Shown here: one piece after another, positions 16,911-25,614 of the stretch | Numbering within the stretch: the stretch's first letter is position 1 | How the letters are laid out: every line of letters begins with the position of its first letter | From: Tenuifilaceae bacterium CYCD | Lineage (GTDB): Bacteria > Bacteroidota > Bacteroidia > Bacteroidales > Tenuifilaceae | Assembly: GCA_036322835.1 (NCBI GenBank) | Contig: AP027304.1 | Span: forward strand, 1,364,001-1,428,000 | DNA: 64,000 bases | Direction of reading: 5' to 3' | Notes under the pieces: generated by a model | Told to the model about the DNA's origin: nothing | Databases searched by the model: none | What the model saw: only the letters and a program-made list of their open reading frames with translations | Program-made: the position numbers and the translations under genes

Positions 16911-17066
16911 AATCTAAACTTTTGGGAAATTTTTGGGAAACATTTCGCCAAAAACTATGGAAAAAAGCCTTAAAAAATTAAAACCGACATTAGCCGTATC
17001 CCTCACGTAAAGGGCATTTTGTCTAATGTCGGTTAAATTTCGTCTTGCGGACTTAGTGCAATCTTG
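16911..17066. other. Attachment-site region between integrase and tRNA-Gln
   Basis: This 156-bp region holds direct repeats TTTGGGAAA at 16921 and 16932 and a 12-bp inverted repeat (AACCGACATTAG 16982-16993; CTAATGTCGGTT 17023-17034). The 29-base loop has its own smaller stem (CCCT/AGGG). On the minus strand the stem is followed by a T-rich run, so it may terminate the tRNA transcript. The direct repeats could be integrase arm sites. The crossover core should be the tRNA 3' end at about 17067; the matching left copy is not in the window. Confidence 0.5.
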
Positions 17067-17137
17067 TTGACCTACCAGGACTCGAACCTAGACTAACAGA
17101 ACCAAAATCTGCTGTGCTGCCATTACACCATAGGTCA
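17067..17137 (-). tRNA. tRNA-Gln (anticodon TTG)
   Basis: On the minus strand the sequence runs from TGACCTA (5' acceptor) to TAGGTCA plus discriminator A, a perfect 7-bp acceptor stem. The anticodon loop TTTTGGT between CAGA and TCTG gives anticodon TTG, which reads CAA (Gln). The T-loop is TTCGAGT. Length is 71 nt and the CCA is not encoded. It is intact although the element is integrated against its 3' end, so the element must restore the 3' sequence, as usual for tRNA integration. Confidence 0.95.
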
Positions 17138-17227
17138 ATCATCTCTGCTTTGCGAAAAGCAGGGCAAAAATAACACTAAATTTTCTATATGCAAATTTTT
17201 TATTCAAAGTTTTGGCTATAATTTCTA

Positions 17228-18799
17228 TTATCTTTTCACCCTTAGTCCATTTTTGGTCATTGTCCAGGTTTTACCCACCATCTCGTCGGGCCAGTAGTTG
17301 CAGTAGGGTTGATTGTAATCCAGTAGATCTGTCAATGTGGAATCAATGTAAACATTGCAACCTTCTGGTAGGTTTAATACAAGAGAAATGTCTTGATTTT
17401 TCCACTTGCAATTTTCAGGTAAAGTAAACACTGGATCTAATGTTACTATTGAATCTTTGATTGTATAGTTATATATAATTTCCGAAGCATTCTGTTTTGC
17501 TAAAATTTTGCTGCCACCTCTTGCTTTTTTGATCAAAGTGATGTTTGCTGTATTATCATCAGATTTTTCAATTATAAGTTCCGGCTTTCCTGTTATGCTT
17601 TTTTTGCCATTTTGCGAGCTGAATGATAAATCAAAAAACTCATACCGAACATTGGTGCTGATCCCCGTGGAATCGTTGCTTAAATCGTATGATTTTAATA
17701 TGATTTTATTTTCCTTTGCTTGGTTTACCTCGTTCAGTGTAATGGTATTGACCACGCTTTCCCTGATAGTTAAGCTACGAGCTTGTAGAAAAACAGTAAT
17801 AACTAAAGCAACAACCGAGGCAACCCAAATAACTGCAGCCGCAATACCAATTGCACCATCACGAGCTTTGAACCTAAAAATGATTCTTAATCCGCCATAA
17901 ATTAATGCAATTACCGGAATAATTAGGATTAAAAAGACAGGAATGGTAACCCATAAACTGCTACTTATATCGAACATCGATGTAATGAACTCATTAAGTG
18001 AGAATCCTCCGAGTTCTGGCGAAATCCAGCCTAGCATGAATTGTCCGAAGAATAGCGCTCCTATTACTGCAAGAAATGCAAATATCATGGATAATACAAT
18101 TGTTACACCGATAACAATTGCAAAAATCTTTATAATTACAAGTAGAACCTTAAGAAATCCCAGCGTAATTTGTCCGATAATGCTTAGTACTTTTTCAAAG
18201 AAATTTTTAGGATTTGCTTTTGCAACATTTTTGGAAACGGCGTGCAGTTCCTCCTTGATGTTTTTCTCGATATTCGAAAACGTTATGGGCTCTCCTTTCA
18301 TTTCCAGTTTTTGTCTGGGTGTTATAGCTTTATGGGTAGCAATCCATAGTACGATATAAAGGATTAAGCCAAAGCCTTTGGCAAATAGGAGCAAAACAAA
18401 AACGAGCCGGATTACAATTGGATCAACCGAAAAATATTCTGATAATCCAGAGCAAACGCCTCCAATAATAGAATTCTCAGGATTTCTGTAAAGTCTTTTT
18501 TGTTGTTTTCCTCCACGGGGTTTCTGATCCTGATCACTGTTGCCAGTAATTTCTTCTGGATTGCCTAGTTGGTTTATTACTTCGTTAACCATTTCGATTG
18601 TTACAACGTTTTGTTGACCCATTTTCATGGCAAATAGTTCCGATATGCGCTCTTCGATATCATTTAAAGTCTCAATTGCCTCATTTCCGCTTCCCAATCG
18701 ACCTTTTAGTTCTTCGATGTAATTATTTAGTTTACTGTAGGCATCCTCATCAATATTATAGGAGAATCCTCCAATATTTACCTTTACTGTCTTTTTCAT
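17228..18799 (-). CDS. PspC-domain membrane protein (large)
   Basis: A 523-residue protein. Residues 1-75 are a soluble adaptor region shared with the smaller PspC gene at 19162 (KVNIGGFSYNIDEDAYSKLN). A PspC domain follows at about 100-160 (NSIIGGVCSGLSEYFSVDP, then a hydrophobic helix). Further membrane segments lie around 205-245, 285-305 and 320-345, and a large extracytoplasmic beta-rich domain occupies 350-523. PspC proteins sense or buffer inner-membrane stress. It is the last gene of a three-gene operon, 19 bp after the PadR gene. The same adaptor-PspC pairing with PadR is common in Bacteroidota. The stress role is a family inference. Confidence 0.85.
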   Translation of the reverse strand: MKKTVKVNIGGFSYNIDEDAYSKLNNYIEELKGRLGSGNEAIETLNDIEERISELFAMKMGQQNVVTIEMVNEVINQLGNPEEITGNSDQDQKPRGGKQQKRLYRNPENSIIGGVCSGLSEYFSVDPIVIRLVFVLLLFAKGFGLILYIVLWIATHKAITPRQKLEMKGEPITFSNIEKNIKEELHAVSKNVAKANPKNFFEKVLSIIGQITLGFLKVLLVIIKIFAIVIGVTIVLSMIFAFLAVIGALFFGQFMLGWISPELGGFSLNEFITSMFDISSSLWVTIPVFLILIIPVIALIYGGLRIIFRFKARDGAIGIAAAVIWVASVVALVITVFLQARSLTIRESVVNTITLNEVNQAKENKIILKSYDLSNDSTGISTNVRYEFFDLSFSSQNGKKSITGKPELIIEKSDDNTANITLIKKARGGSKILAKQNASEIIYNYTIKDSIVTLDPVFTLPENCKWKNQDISLVLNLPEGCNVYIDSTLTDLLDYNQPYCNYWPDEMVGKTWTMTKNGLRVKR

Positions 18800-18818
18800 A
18801 GTAGTTTTTATAAGAAGA

Positions 18819-19148
18819 TTAGGCGTTATTTCTTATTGTATCCACGGTTTTAACCAATTCGTCCCAGCTGCCAAGCAGGTCATCGAGGTAAATCCGACCC
18901 TGCTCGGTGAGCGAGTAGTATTTTCTGGGAGGTCCTTGAGGAGACTCCTCCCAGCGATAGCTGAGTAATCCTGCGTTTTTTTGCCTTGTTAGGAGCGGGT
19001 ACAGGGTTCCTTCCACCACAATCATTCTTGCTTCTTTTAGTTTTGTGATTAAGTCATTTGCGTAAGCATCGCCCCGCGACAAAACCGATAGTATGCACAA
19101 CTCCAAAACTCCCTTTCGCATTTGTGCCTTTGCATTTTCTATTTCCAT
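18819..19148 (-). CDS. PadR-family transcriptional regulator
   Basis: A 109-residue protein with the PadR winged helix: LELCILSVLSRGDAYANDLI, then VVEGTLYPLLTRQKNAGLLS and the wing RWEESPQGPPRKYYSLTEQG. It lacks the C-terminal dimerisation domain of long PadR proteins and so belongs to the short subfamily. It is the middle gene of the operon, 13 bp after the small PspC gene and 19 bp before the large one. It most likely represses this operon; inverted repeats upstream of the first gene (19751-19788) are candidate sites. Confidence 0.9.
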   Translation of the reverse strand: MEIENAKAQMRKGVLELCILSVLSRGDAYANDLITKLKEARMIVVEGTLYPLLTRQKNAGLLSYRWEESPQGPPRKYYSLTEQGRIYLDDLLGSWDELVKTVDTIRNNA

Positions 19149-19161
19149 TTTTTATATATTT

Positions 19162-19719
19162 TTATTTTTTGTCGAACGATTTACCAATATTTTCTGCAGT
19201 TACAGGCTCCCCTCTCATTTCGAGTTTCTGAGCAGTAGTAATAGCCGCAGGAACAACTATCCACATCACGATGTAGATAAGCAATCCCAGTCCACCCCAG
19301 AAAAGAGTGAGAATAAAAATGAGACGGAATAGGAGCGGTTCAACCCTCCAGTAGTGACCCATACCAGAGCATACGCCACCTAAGATTTTATCGTCTAAGT
19401 CGCGGTACATTTTCCGATAGCTGTGATAGTTGGTGTTGGGCTCAGCGCTAGGTTTTTCGTCATCAATATCACCGGGCTTGCCCATGATACTGATAACCCG
19501 ATTAACCTCTTCGAGGTTAATTACCTGATTTTCTAACTTGATTCCAGCCTTAAGATGATCTGCAATTCTGGCTTCAATGTCAGCTATAATTTCCTGCTTG
19601 CCTTCTTCGTTGGCAAAATGTCTATTAAGCTGTTTAAGGTAATTGTCGAGTACTTGGTACGCATCTTCATCAAGAATGAACATGCTGCCGCTTAGGTTTA
19701 CTGAGATTGTCCTTTTCAT
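19162..19719 (-). CDS. PspC-domain membrane protein (small)
   Basis: A 185-residue protein with the adaptor region at 1-80 (RTISVNLSGSMFILDEDAYQ) and a PspC domain at about 108-170 (DDKILGGVCSGMGHYWRVEP, then a hydrophobic helix with GLLIYIVMWIVVPAA). It is the first gene of the PspC-PadR-PspC operon and looks like a shortened paralogue of the 523-residue protein downstream, sharing its adaptor and PspC parts but lacking the extra membrane segments and the outer domain. A partner or regulator of the larger protein is likely. Confidence 0.85.
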   Translation of the reverse strand: MKRTISVNLSGSMFILDEDAYQVLDNYLKQLNRHFANEEGKQEIIADIEARIADHLKAGIKLENQVINLEEVNRVISIMGKPGDIDDEKPSAEPNTNYHSYRKMYRDLDDKILGGVCSGMGHYWRVEPLLFRLIFILTLFWGGLGLLIYIVMWIVVPAAITTAQKLEMRGEPVTAENIGKSFDKK

Positions 19720-19750
19720 TTTTAATTTATTTTATACTATGCTAATACGG

Positions 19751-19788
19751 GTAGTAAATATTTACAAGTATATATCGCGATTTACTAC
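19751..19788. promoter_or_regulatory. Inverted-repeat operator candidate upstream of the PspC/PadR operon
   Basis: GTAGTAAAT (19751-19759) is repeated in inverted form as ATTTACTAC (19780-19788). The first copy is also part of the perfect palindrome GTAAATATTTAC at 19754-19765. The region lies 32-69 bp before the start codon of the first operon gene on the minus strand (19719). PadR regulators act on inverted repeats near their own promoters, so this is a likely site. Confidence 0.4.
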
Positions 19789-19939
19789 TATGCAATGCAA
19801 ACTACTAAAATTTTGCGAATAATATGTTAAAAAGTGTTACCTGAATTTGGTTTTAATTAAAAATATTGACATTTAGGCTTTTGCGGCTATTCTTGTTTTC
19901 AATCTAAAATCAGTATATTTAGGTACTAAATGTAAAATT

Positions 19940-20749
19940 ATGGCAAAGGGAGTCTTGGAGAAAATGATTGCCAACAATATCGGCGACGAGTTTAATGTTA
20001 TTCCAGAGTATGCATTAAAACTTGAAGACGATTTAATCATCGTGAACAAACTTGTTGGTAGCAAAATCAGGATAGAATTTACCGGCGAAATTTTTTGTAT
20101 TAAATGCGGAAGAAAAACTAAAAAATCGTTTGGTCAGGGGTTTTGCTATCCTTGCTTAATTAGTGCTCCCGAAGCGGAGGAGTGTGTTCTTCGGCCAGAA
20201 CTATGTAGAGCACATGAGGGCATTGCCCGCGATATGGAGTTTGCTAAGGCAAACTGTTTAGTTGATCATTATGTTTACCTAGCGTGGTCGGGTGGCTTAA
20301 AGGTTGGTGTTACTCGATTCCATCAAATTCCAACCCGATGGATTGATCAAGGTGCGACACGGGCAATTAAGGTTTGCCGCACTCAGAACAGATTCGAATC
20401 AGGTTTGGTAGAGGTGGAACTGAAAAATATATTTGGCGATAAAACGCCGTGGCAGGCTATGCTTAAGGGAACAGAAAATGATAGTGTGATATTGCAGGAA
20501 GAAAAGGCCAAGGCTCTGGAATTCATAAATGTAAAAAACTTAAGTTATATTCCCGAAACCGATAGTCTGTATAGGATAGAATTTCCAGTGGTGCAATATC
20601 CACAAAAAGTGGCCTCGGTTAATTTAGATAAAGAGCCTGTTTTTGAAGGCAAATTAGTTGGTGTGAAAGGGCAGTACCTTATTTTGGATAGCAACAAAGT
20701 ATTCAACGTGAGAAATCATTCAGGATATAGGGTCGAACTAAAATGGTAG
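19940..20749 (+). CDS. DUF2797 family protein
   Basis: A 269-residue protein with a zinc-binding cluster CIKCGRKTKKSFGQGFCYPC at about residues 53-72, further Cys at about 83 and 90, and the conserved DUF2797 block VDHYVYLAWSGGLKVGVTRF (about 109-128), then RWIDQGATRAIKV. The family is widespread in bacteria but has no established function; the block after the zinc cluster faintly resembles GIY-YIG nucleases (an impression only). It stands alone between divergent PspC genes and a convergent sensor gene, with a terminator 11 bp after its stop. Confidence 0.85.
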   Translation: MAKGVLEKMIANNIGDEFNVIPEYALKLEDDLIIVNKLVGSKIRIEFTGEIFCIKCGRKTKKSFGQGFCYPCLISAPEAEECVLRPELCRAHEGIARDMEFAKANCLVDHYVYLAWSGGLKVGVTRFHQIPTRWIDQGATRAIKVCRTQNRFESGLVEVELKNIFGDKTPWQAMLKGTENDSVILQEEKAKALEFINVKNLSYIPETDSLYRIEFPVVQYPQKVASVNLDKEPVFEGKLVGVKGQYLILDSNKVFNVRNHSGYRVELKW

Positions 20750-20760
20750 ATTGAGATAAA

Positions 20761-20788
20761 AAAGCCGACTCTTTTCGTGGTCGGCTTT
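20761..20788. terminator. Bidirectional terminator between convergent genes
   Basis: AAAGCCGAC (20761-20769) pairs with GTCGGCTTT (20780-20788) around a 10-base loop, with A-run and T-run flanks, so it can stop transcription from both sides. It lies between the DUF2797 gene and the sensor gene on the opposite strand. Confidence 0.85.
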
Positions 20789-20800
20789 TCATTGTTTCAT

Positions 20801-23092
20801 CTAGATATTGGTAATATCAATGGCAATTTTTAGAATTTTAGATACTTCGCCGTGTTGATCAAGAATTGGGGTGTAAGTTTCGAGAAGCATAACTGTTTCG
20901 TTCCTTGCTTTGAGTTTGGTTTTCCTTTTCTTGATAAAACCTTTTTGAAGTTCGCCCCAGAATTTGGTGTAATCCTCCTTATCGTGATCCGACATGATAA
21001 TACCATCCGTATGATGCATACCAATAACCTCTTCGCGTTTTATTCCCAGAAGTTTTAGGTATCCTTCGTTGATGCTTGTAACAAAACCGCTGATATCGTA
21101 TTCCATGACATAAGAGGAAGCATTCAACGCGCTAACCAGCCCCTCCAGTTCAAAGGTTTTTCGAGCGGCTTCCTCCTGTGTGGCTTGCAATTCTTCCATG
21201 TTTTGTCGCATTTCTTCCTCTTGGGCTGCCATCATTTCAGCTTGCTCCTTCGATTTCATGAAGAGTTCTGCGGTAAGGGCATTTACTTTTACCGAATGAA
21301 GGGTGGTTGCAATGCTCTTTGCTAATTCTTTAATAAAATCAACCTCATGTACCTTAAACTTGCTAAGCGATGCAATCTCTATCACCCCCATAACCTGATC
21401 CTCGGTTATAAGAGGAACTAAGAATAGGTAGTTAGGATTAGAACCTCCTAACCCTGAAGTAATTTCTATATACTCCTGGGGTACTTCCGAAAGCATTATA
21501 ACATCTTTTTCTGCGGCGCATGCACCAATAAGCCCTTCGGCAAAGTGGTAAGATTTATTAAGGAAGCGTTTTCTATCATACGCAAAAGCCGAAACCATGT
21601 CGAAGGATTTATCTCCTGTTTCCTTGTTTTCATTCAGGATGAAAATCCCTCCAAGCGAAGCGTTGAGGTACCAAACCAGATTCTTAATGATCTCATCGCA
21701 TAAGAGGCTAAGATTGTCGTTGTTTTGGCGAAGAATTTCACCAAATTTGGCCAACCCTTCGTTAACCCATTTTTTCTTTTCCTCCTCTAATTTTCTGAAC
21801 TCTTCTTCTTCTCTTGCGGTCTTTAGATTATCGCGCATTTCAATAAGCGATTTTCCTAAAAGATCTTCTTTGCTTAAAAGATCAACGCGTGCATCAAGGT
21901 TTCCCGATCCAATTTCGCGAGCAAATTCGGTTTTGGCATTAATCCCTTTGATTGATTCCGTTAGAGCATCAGCCATAACCGCAATTTCATCTCCCGTGTT
22001 GAGCTTAATGCTCATCGATTTATCAATTTTGCCTTTAGCAACTTCCTGTAAAAGCGAGGTGATTTGTTTAATTGGGTTGGTAATTGTATTGGTTACAAAG
22101 AAAGTTATTGCAATTAGAAGTATAAGTCCAATTAAGCCAATAAGCATACTGATATTATAGCTGCGGTTTGCTTCAGCCATAATATCGTTTAAGGGAACAA
22201 CGATTCCGATAGCCCAAGGAGTTCCAGTATTTCCAATATTAATGGGTGCAATCGAGTAGTATGTCTTTTCTCCTTTGGCGTTGCGGGTGGTAAAACTGAA
22301 TGTTTTTCCCTTTTGTACTTTATTTAGAACATCGAATTGCAAAATTAACTCTGGGCACTTATCGGTGATTTTATTCTTAAATAAAGCGGTATCGGGGTGA
22401 GCAATAAAAGTTCCCTCGTACGACATTAAGAAGGCGTAACTATTCGGATAAGGTTTAATTTCGCCAACGAGTTGCTGGAATCGGGTTAATACCATGTCGG
22501 CTCCTAATAGACCAATAAATTTTCCATTCTCAAGAAAAGGCGACGAGAGGGTTGTCATCATTTGTTTTCCTTGAAGTTCTGAAATGTATGGTTCGGCAAT
22601 GATTTCCTTTGCCATCTTTTTCATATGCCCATAAGTTGGGGGATCACCGGCTAAACTTCGAATCTCCCTTTTACTGGTATAAACCCCGTTCCGTTTGTAG
22701 GCAATATAGAAGTAACGACCAAATGGTTTGTCCCATTTGGGATCTAAATTACTTAATTCCCAACTGTCCCAATAGGCATCTATATGCGGGTTGGTTTGAA
22801 TGATCCGATTGTACATGGGATAAATAAGGTCTTGCCATTTTTCAAATGGCATTTGCTTGTACTCCAGAAATGCTGTGGCCAGCGTTCGGGTAACAGCAAA
22901 GTCTTGATTCATCCACCCCTCTATATTCAGCGCATACTGCTTTGCGTAACTATCGGTTAACTTAACGGATTGGTTGTATGCAATATTCCGTGCCGAAGAA
23001 CTTATGAAGTAGAATATTGTTGCAAGGAGCAAAACGGCTACACCAAGAATGTATAGCAATATTTTTTGCCGGATATTCATCTTTATTTTCAT
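20801..23092 (-). CDS. Cache-HAMP-GAF-PAS sensor protein without output domain
   Basis: A 763-residue membrane protein. TM1 is at about 11-31. A periplasmic dCache region (about 35-300) contains GMNQ-like ligand-binding features and FIGLLGADMVLTRF. TM2 (about 312-335) leads into HAMP (NTITNPIKQITSLLQEVAKG), a GAF domain (about 455-600), a coiled coil (about 605-645) and a PAS domain (about 650-763, SALNASSYVMEYDISGFVTS). The frame then stops. No histidine kinase, GGDEF, methyl-accepting or phosphatase domain follows, so it must act through a partner or be an adaptor. The divergent gene at 23265 encodes a soluble kinase and is a candidate partner. Confidence 0.85.
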   Translation of the reverse strand: MKIKMNIRQKILLYILGVAVLLLATIFYFISSSARNIAYNQSVKLTDSYAKQYALNIEGWMNQDFAVTRTLATAFLEYKQMPFEKWQDLIYPMYNRIIQTNPHIDAYWDSWELSNLDPKWDKPFGRYFYIAYKRNGVYTSKREIRSLAGDPPTYGHMKKMAKEIIAEPYISELQGKQMMTTLSSPFLENGKFIGLLGADMVLTRFQQLVGEIKPYPNSYAFLMSYEGTFIAHPDTALFKNKITDKCPELILQFDVLNKVQKGKTFSFTTRNAKGEKTYYSIAPINIGNTGTPWAIGIVVPLNDIMAEANRSYNISMLIGLIGLILLIAITFFVTNTITNPIKQITSLLQEVAKGKIDKSMSIKLNTGDEIAVMADALTESIKGINAKTEFAREIGSGNLDARVDLLSKEDLLGKSLIEMRDNLKTAREEEEFRKLEEEKKKWVNEGLAKFGEILRQNNDNLSLLCDEIIKNLVWYLNASLGGIFILNENKETGDKSFDMVSAFAYDRKRFLNKSYHFAEGLIGACAAEKDVIMLSEVPQEYIEITSGLGGSNPNYLFLVPLITEDQVMGVIEIASLSKFKVHEVDFIKELAKSIATTLHSVKVNALTAELFMKSKEQAEMMAAQEEEMRQNMEELQATQEEAARKTFELEGLVSALNASSYVMEYDISGFVTSINEGYLKLLGIKREEVIGMHHTDGIIMSDHDKEDYTKFWGELQKGFIKKRKTKLKARNETVMLLETYTPILDQHGEVSKILKIAIDITNI

Positions 23093-23232
23093 AACCGCGA
23101 GTTCTAATTTGGTGGAGTAATCAAGTCATAAACTTAAGAAAAAACGGAATAAAAAATATAGTTAGGCATCAACTTTATATCAAAACGGGACAAAAAAATG
23201 CAAAACAATGGCATTGTTGACCGATAACGTTG

Positions 23233-23240
23233 TATATTTG
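23233..23240 (+). promoter_or_regulatory. -7 promoter box that decides the start of the cNMP kinase gene
   Basis: TATATTTG matches TAnnTTTG, with a TTG at 23214 as a possible -33 box. Transcription would start near 23246. That is downstream of an upstream in-frame ATG at 23208, so the ATG at 23265 is the likelier start. Confidence 0.5.
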
Positions 23241-23264
23241 AGCAATTTGAATTTAGCCTTTTGT

Positions 23265-24470
23265 ATGCTTAATAGAAATAATTCGGAGATAGACCAGCGG
23301 GTTGAGATTCTCAAGTCGATACAACTTTTTAAGGAGGTAGATAAGGCTGTTTTAGTGAAAATGGCCAAAGAATTATCGGTGAAGAAATTGGAGAAAGAAG
23401 AGATTCTTTTTAACAATGGCGATCACGACTATGCTTTGTACATAGTTGTGGATGGTAGGGTTAAAGCACATGTAGGCGGGCATACTTTTGCTACTTTTGG
23501 TTCGCTTCAATATTTTGGCGAGTATTCTTTGTTGGATTCATCGGCTCGATCAACTGCCGTTACCGCTGTGGAAACCACACTCCTTTTGCGTCTTGACCAG
23601 AAACTGTTTTTTAAATTTCTCGATACCATTCCTACTCTTTCCCGTGCAATGCTAAAAGGCTTGGTATGGCGGCTTCGCGACTATAATGTTTTGGAGGCAG
23701 AGTTGACCAAGAAGAATCTTGAGATCCAGAAACAGAAGGAAGAACTTGAGATTCAGCGCAAGGAGTTGGAGTCGTTGAATCAAACTAAGGATAAATTTTT
23801 TGCAATTATTGCTCACGATTTACGAAATCCCTTTAGCACCGTACTTAACCTGTCGGAATTACTTGCCAAGGAGTTTGATAGTTTTGAGCCGGATAAGATG
23901 CAGATGTTTATTGAGCAGATTTACAAGTATTCGAACAATACTTTCAATCTTCTCGAAAATCTCCTTCAATGGTCTTTGCTCCAAACTGGCCGTACTGTTT
24001 TACGATCAAAAAATGGGAATATTGCAGATCTTATCAACGAAAATATAGAGTTACTGAGGGGAAATGCCATTCAGAAAAAAATTGAACTTAAGTGGGTTAA
24101 CCCCATGGATTGTTATGCCTATTTCGATCAGAATATGATAACCACGGTTATTCGAAATCTTATTACCAATGCAATTAAGTTCACCCCCGAGAACGGTAGC
24201 ATCCTTGTGGTGGTTGAGGTTTTGCATGATAGCTATAGAATTTCTGTTCGAGACAATGGCGTTGGAATTTCTCCCGATGATCTGGCTAAACTTTTTAGGA
24301 TAGATACCAATCCATCTACCATTGGTACTTCGCAGGAGCGAGGAACCGGTTTGGGTTTGATTCTTTGCAAAGAATTTGTCGAAAAAAATGGCGGAGAAAT
24401 TGCCGTTGACAGTGAATTAGGCAAGGGCTCAACCTTCTACTTCACTGTTCCTAAAGTTGAAATGCAATAG
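23265..24470 (+). CDS. cNMP-binding-domain sensor histidine kinase
   Basis: A 401-residue soluble protein from ATG 23265; an earlier ATG at 23208 would add 19 residues but lies upstream of the likely transcription start. A cyclic-nucleotide-binding (CAP_ED) domain spans about 15-130 (LFNNGDHDYALYIVVDGRVK, then FGEYSLLDSSARSTAVTAVE). A coiled coil (about 145-175) follows, then HisKA with the H-box FFAIIAHDLRNPFS and HATPase_c with TTVIRNLITNAIKFTP, VRDNGVGISP and GTGLGLILCKEFV. It is an autokinase probably gated by a nucleotide ligand. No response regulator is adjacent. The glycosyltransferase gene starts 2 bp after its stop. Confidence 0.9.
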   Translation: MLNRNNSEIDQRVEILKSIQLFKEVDKAVLVKMAKELSVKKLEKEEILFNNGDHDYALYIVVDGRVKAHVGGHTFATFGSLQYFGEYSLLDSSARSTAVTAVETTLLLRLDQKLFFKFLDTIPTLSRAMLKGLVWRLRDYNVLEAELTKKNLEIQKQKEELEIQRKELESLNQTKDKFFAIIAHDLRNPFSTVLNLSELLAKEFDSFEPDKMQMFIEQIYKYSNNTFNLLENLLQWSLLQTGRTVLRSKNGNIADLINENIELLRGNAIQKKIELKWVNPMDCYAYFDQNMITTVIRNLITNAIKFTPENGSILVVVEVLHDSYRISVRDNGVGISPDDLAKLFRIDTNPSTIGTSQERGTGLGLILCKEFVEKNGGEIAVDSELGKGSTFYFTVPKVEMQ

Positions 24471-24472
24471 CA

Positions 24473-25552
24473 ATGCGTATTGCCATACTTGGAACCCGAG
24501 GTATTCCTAATCGATATGGTGGTTTCGAAAGATTTGCCGAGGTAATATCAACATATTTCGTCGATGCGGGCAATGAGGTTTTTGTGCTTTCGCCCGAGAC
24601 CAATTGCGAAGATTTTGGTTCTGTCAAGGTTGTGTCTATTGCTGTTCCTGGTTGGATTCCAAATAATGTTCAAACACTAATTTACGATTTTAAGTCGCTT
24701 GCCTGGGCATCAAAAAATAACGTTGATGTTGTTCTCGAGTGCGGTTACTCCTATGCAATTTGGTTACTTTTCTTTTCGAGTAAATTTCGACAAAAAATTA
24801 TTACAAACCCCGATGGGCTTGAGTTTAATAGAAAAAAATGGAGTTTTGTTGCCAAAACTTTTTTAAGGATTTGCGAAAAATCAGCCATTCGTTTTTCTCG
24901 GTTCATTGTTTGCGATAGTCCAGAGTTGGTCAACCATTACGAGTCAAAGTATAGTATTGTTCCTGCTGTAATTCCCTACGGGGCGTTTGCAATAGACAGA
25001 TCTCCGCTAAAATCGGTCCTAGCTTATTATGGGATTCCGGATGATTATTTTTTAGTAATCTCGCGCTTCACTCCTGAAAACAGTATCGATTCAATTCTGG
25101 ATTGCTTTAGCAAGAATGGTTTATTGGTTGTGGTTGTTGGTGATTATAACAATCACTATGGGAAGATTTGTTTCAAGAAATATAGTAACTACTCCAATAT
25201 TCAGTTTTTAGGAGGCATTTATAACCAGGACGATCTAGATTCTTTGAGGTTTTATACAAGAGCCTATATTCATGGGCATAGTGTTGGGGGAACAAATCCA
25301 TCGTTGCTCGAATCAATGGCTTGTAAGTGCTTTGTTATAGCTCACGATAATCCGTATAATCGCTTTGTGATGGATAATCGCGGATTATACTTCAACAATT
25401 CCAAGAGTTTGGAAAATAGTTTGAAACTTTTTATGGAAATGAATTCGGAAAAAATACAAGCATCAAGACAGCAAAACCACGAAAGGATTTTAAACGAGTT
25501 CACATGGAAAACGGCAGCCGATAGGTATCTTAAAGTTTTTTATCAATTATAG
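24473..25552 (+). CDS. DUF1972 GT4-like glycosyltransferase
   Basis: A 359-residue protein. The N-terminus RIAILGTRGIPNRYGGFERF is the DUF1972 signature of rhamnosyltransferase-like enzymes. The C-terminal half is a GT4-type nucleotide-sugar domain with YFLVISRFTPENSIDSIL, IQFLGGIYNQDDL, AYIHGHSVGGTNPSLLESMA (the E of the EX7E motif) and later TWKTAADRYLKVF. Such enzymes build surface polysaccharide. It follows the kinase by 2 bp, so they form an operon. A link to the sulfotransferase genes near 33 kb (surface sugar modification) is a guess from position. Confidence 0.85.
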   Translation: MRIAILGTRGIPNRYGGFERFAEVISTYFVDAGNEVFVLSPETNCEDFGSVKVVSIAVPGWIPNNVQTLIYDFKSLAWASKNNVDVVLECGYSYAIWLLFFSSKFRQKIITNPDGLEFNRKKWSFVAKTFLRICEKSAIRFSRFIVCDSPELVNHYESKYSIVPAVIPYGAFAIDRSPLKSVLAYYGIPDDYFLVISRFTPENSIDSILDCFSKNGLLVVVVGDYNNHYGKICFKKYSNYSNIQFLGGIYNQDDLDSLRFYTRAYIHGHSVGGTNPSLLESMACKCFVIAHDNPYNRFVMDNRGLYFNNSKSLENSLKLFMEMNSEKIQASRQQNHERILNEFTWKTAADRYLKVFYQL

Positions 25553-25567
25553 GGATGATACTAAAAA

Positions 25568-25597
25568 GAAAGGCGCTTCAAAATCGAAGCGCCTTTC
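25568..25597. terminator. Bidirectional terminator
   Basis: GAAAGGCGCTTC (25568-25579) and GAAGCGCCTTTC (25586-25597) form a perfect 12-bp stem with loop AAAATC. It lies between the glycosyltransferase stop (25552) and the stop of the giant minus-strand gene (25615). Confidence 0.9.
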
Positions 25598-25614
25598 TTT
25601 CTTTCCATATTATA

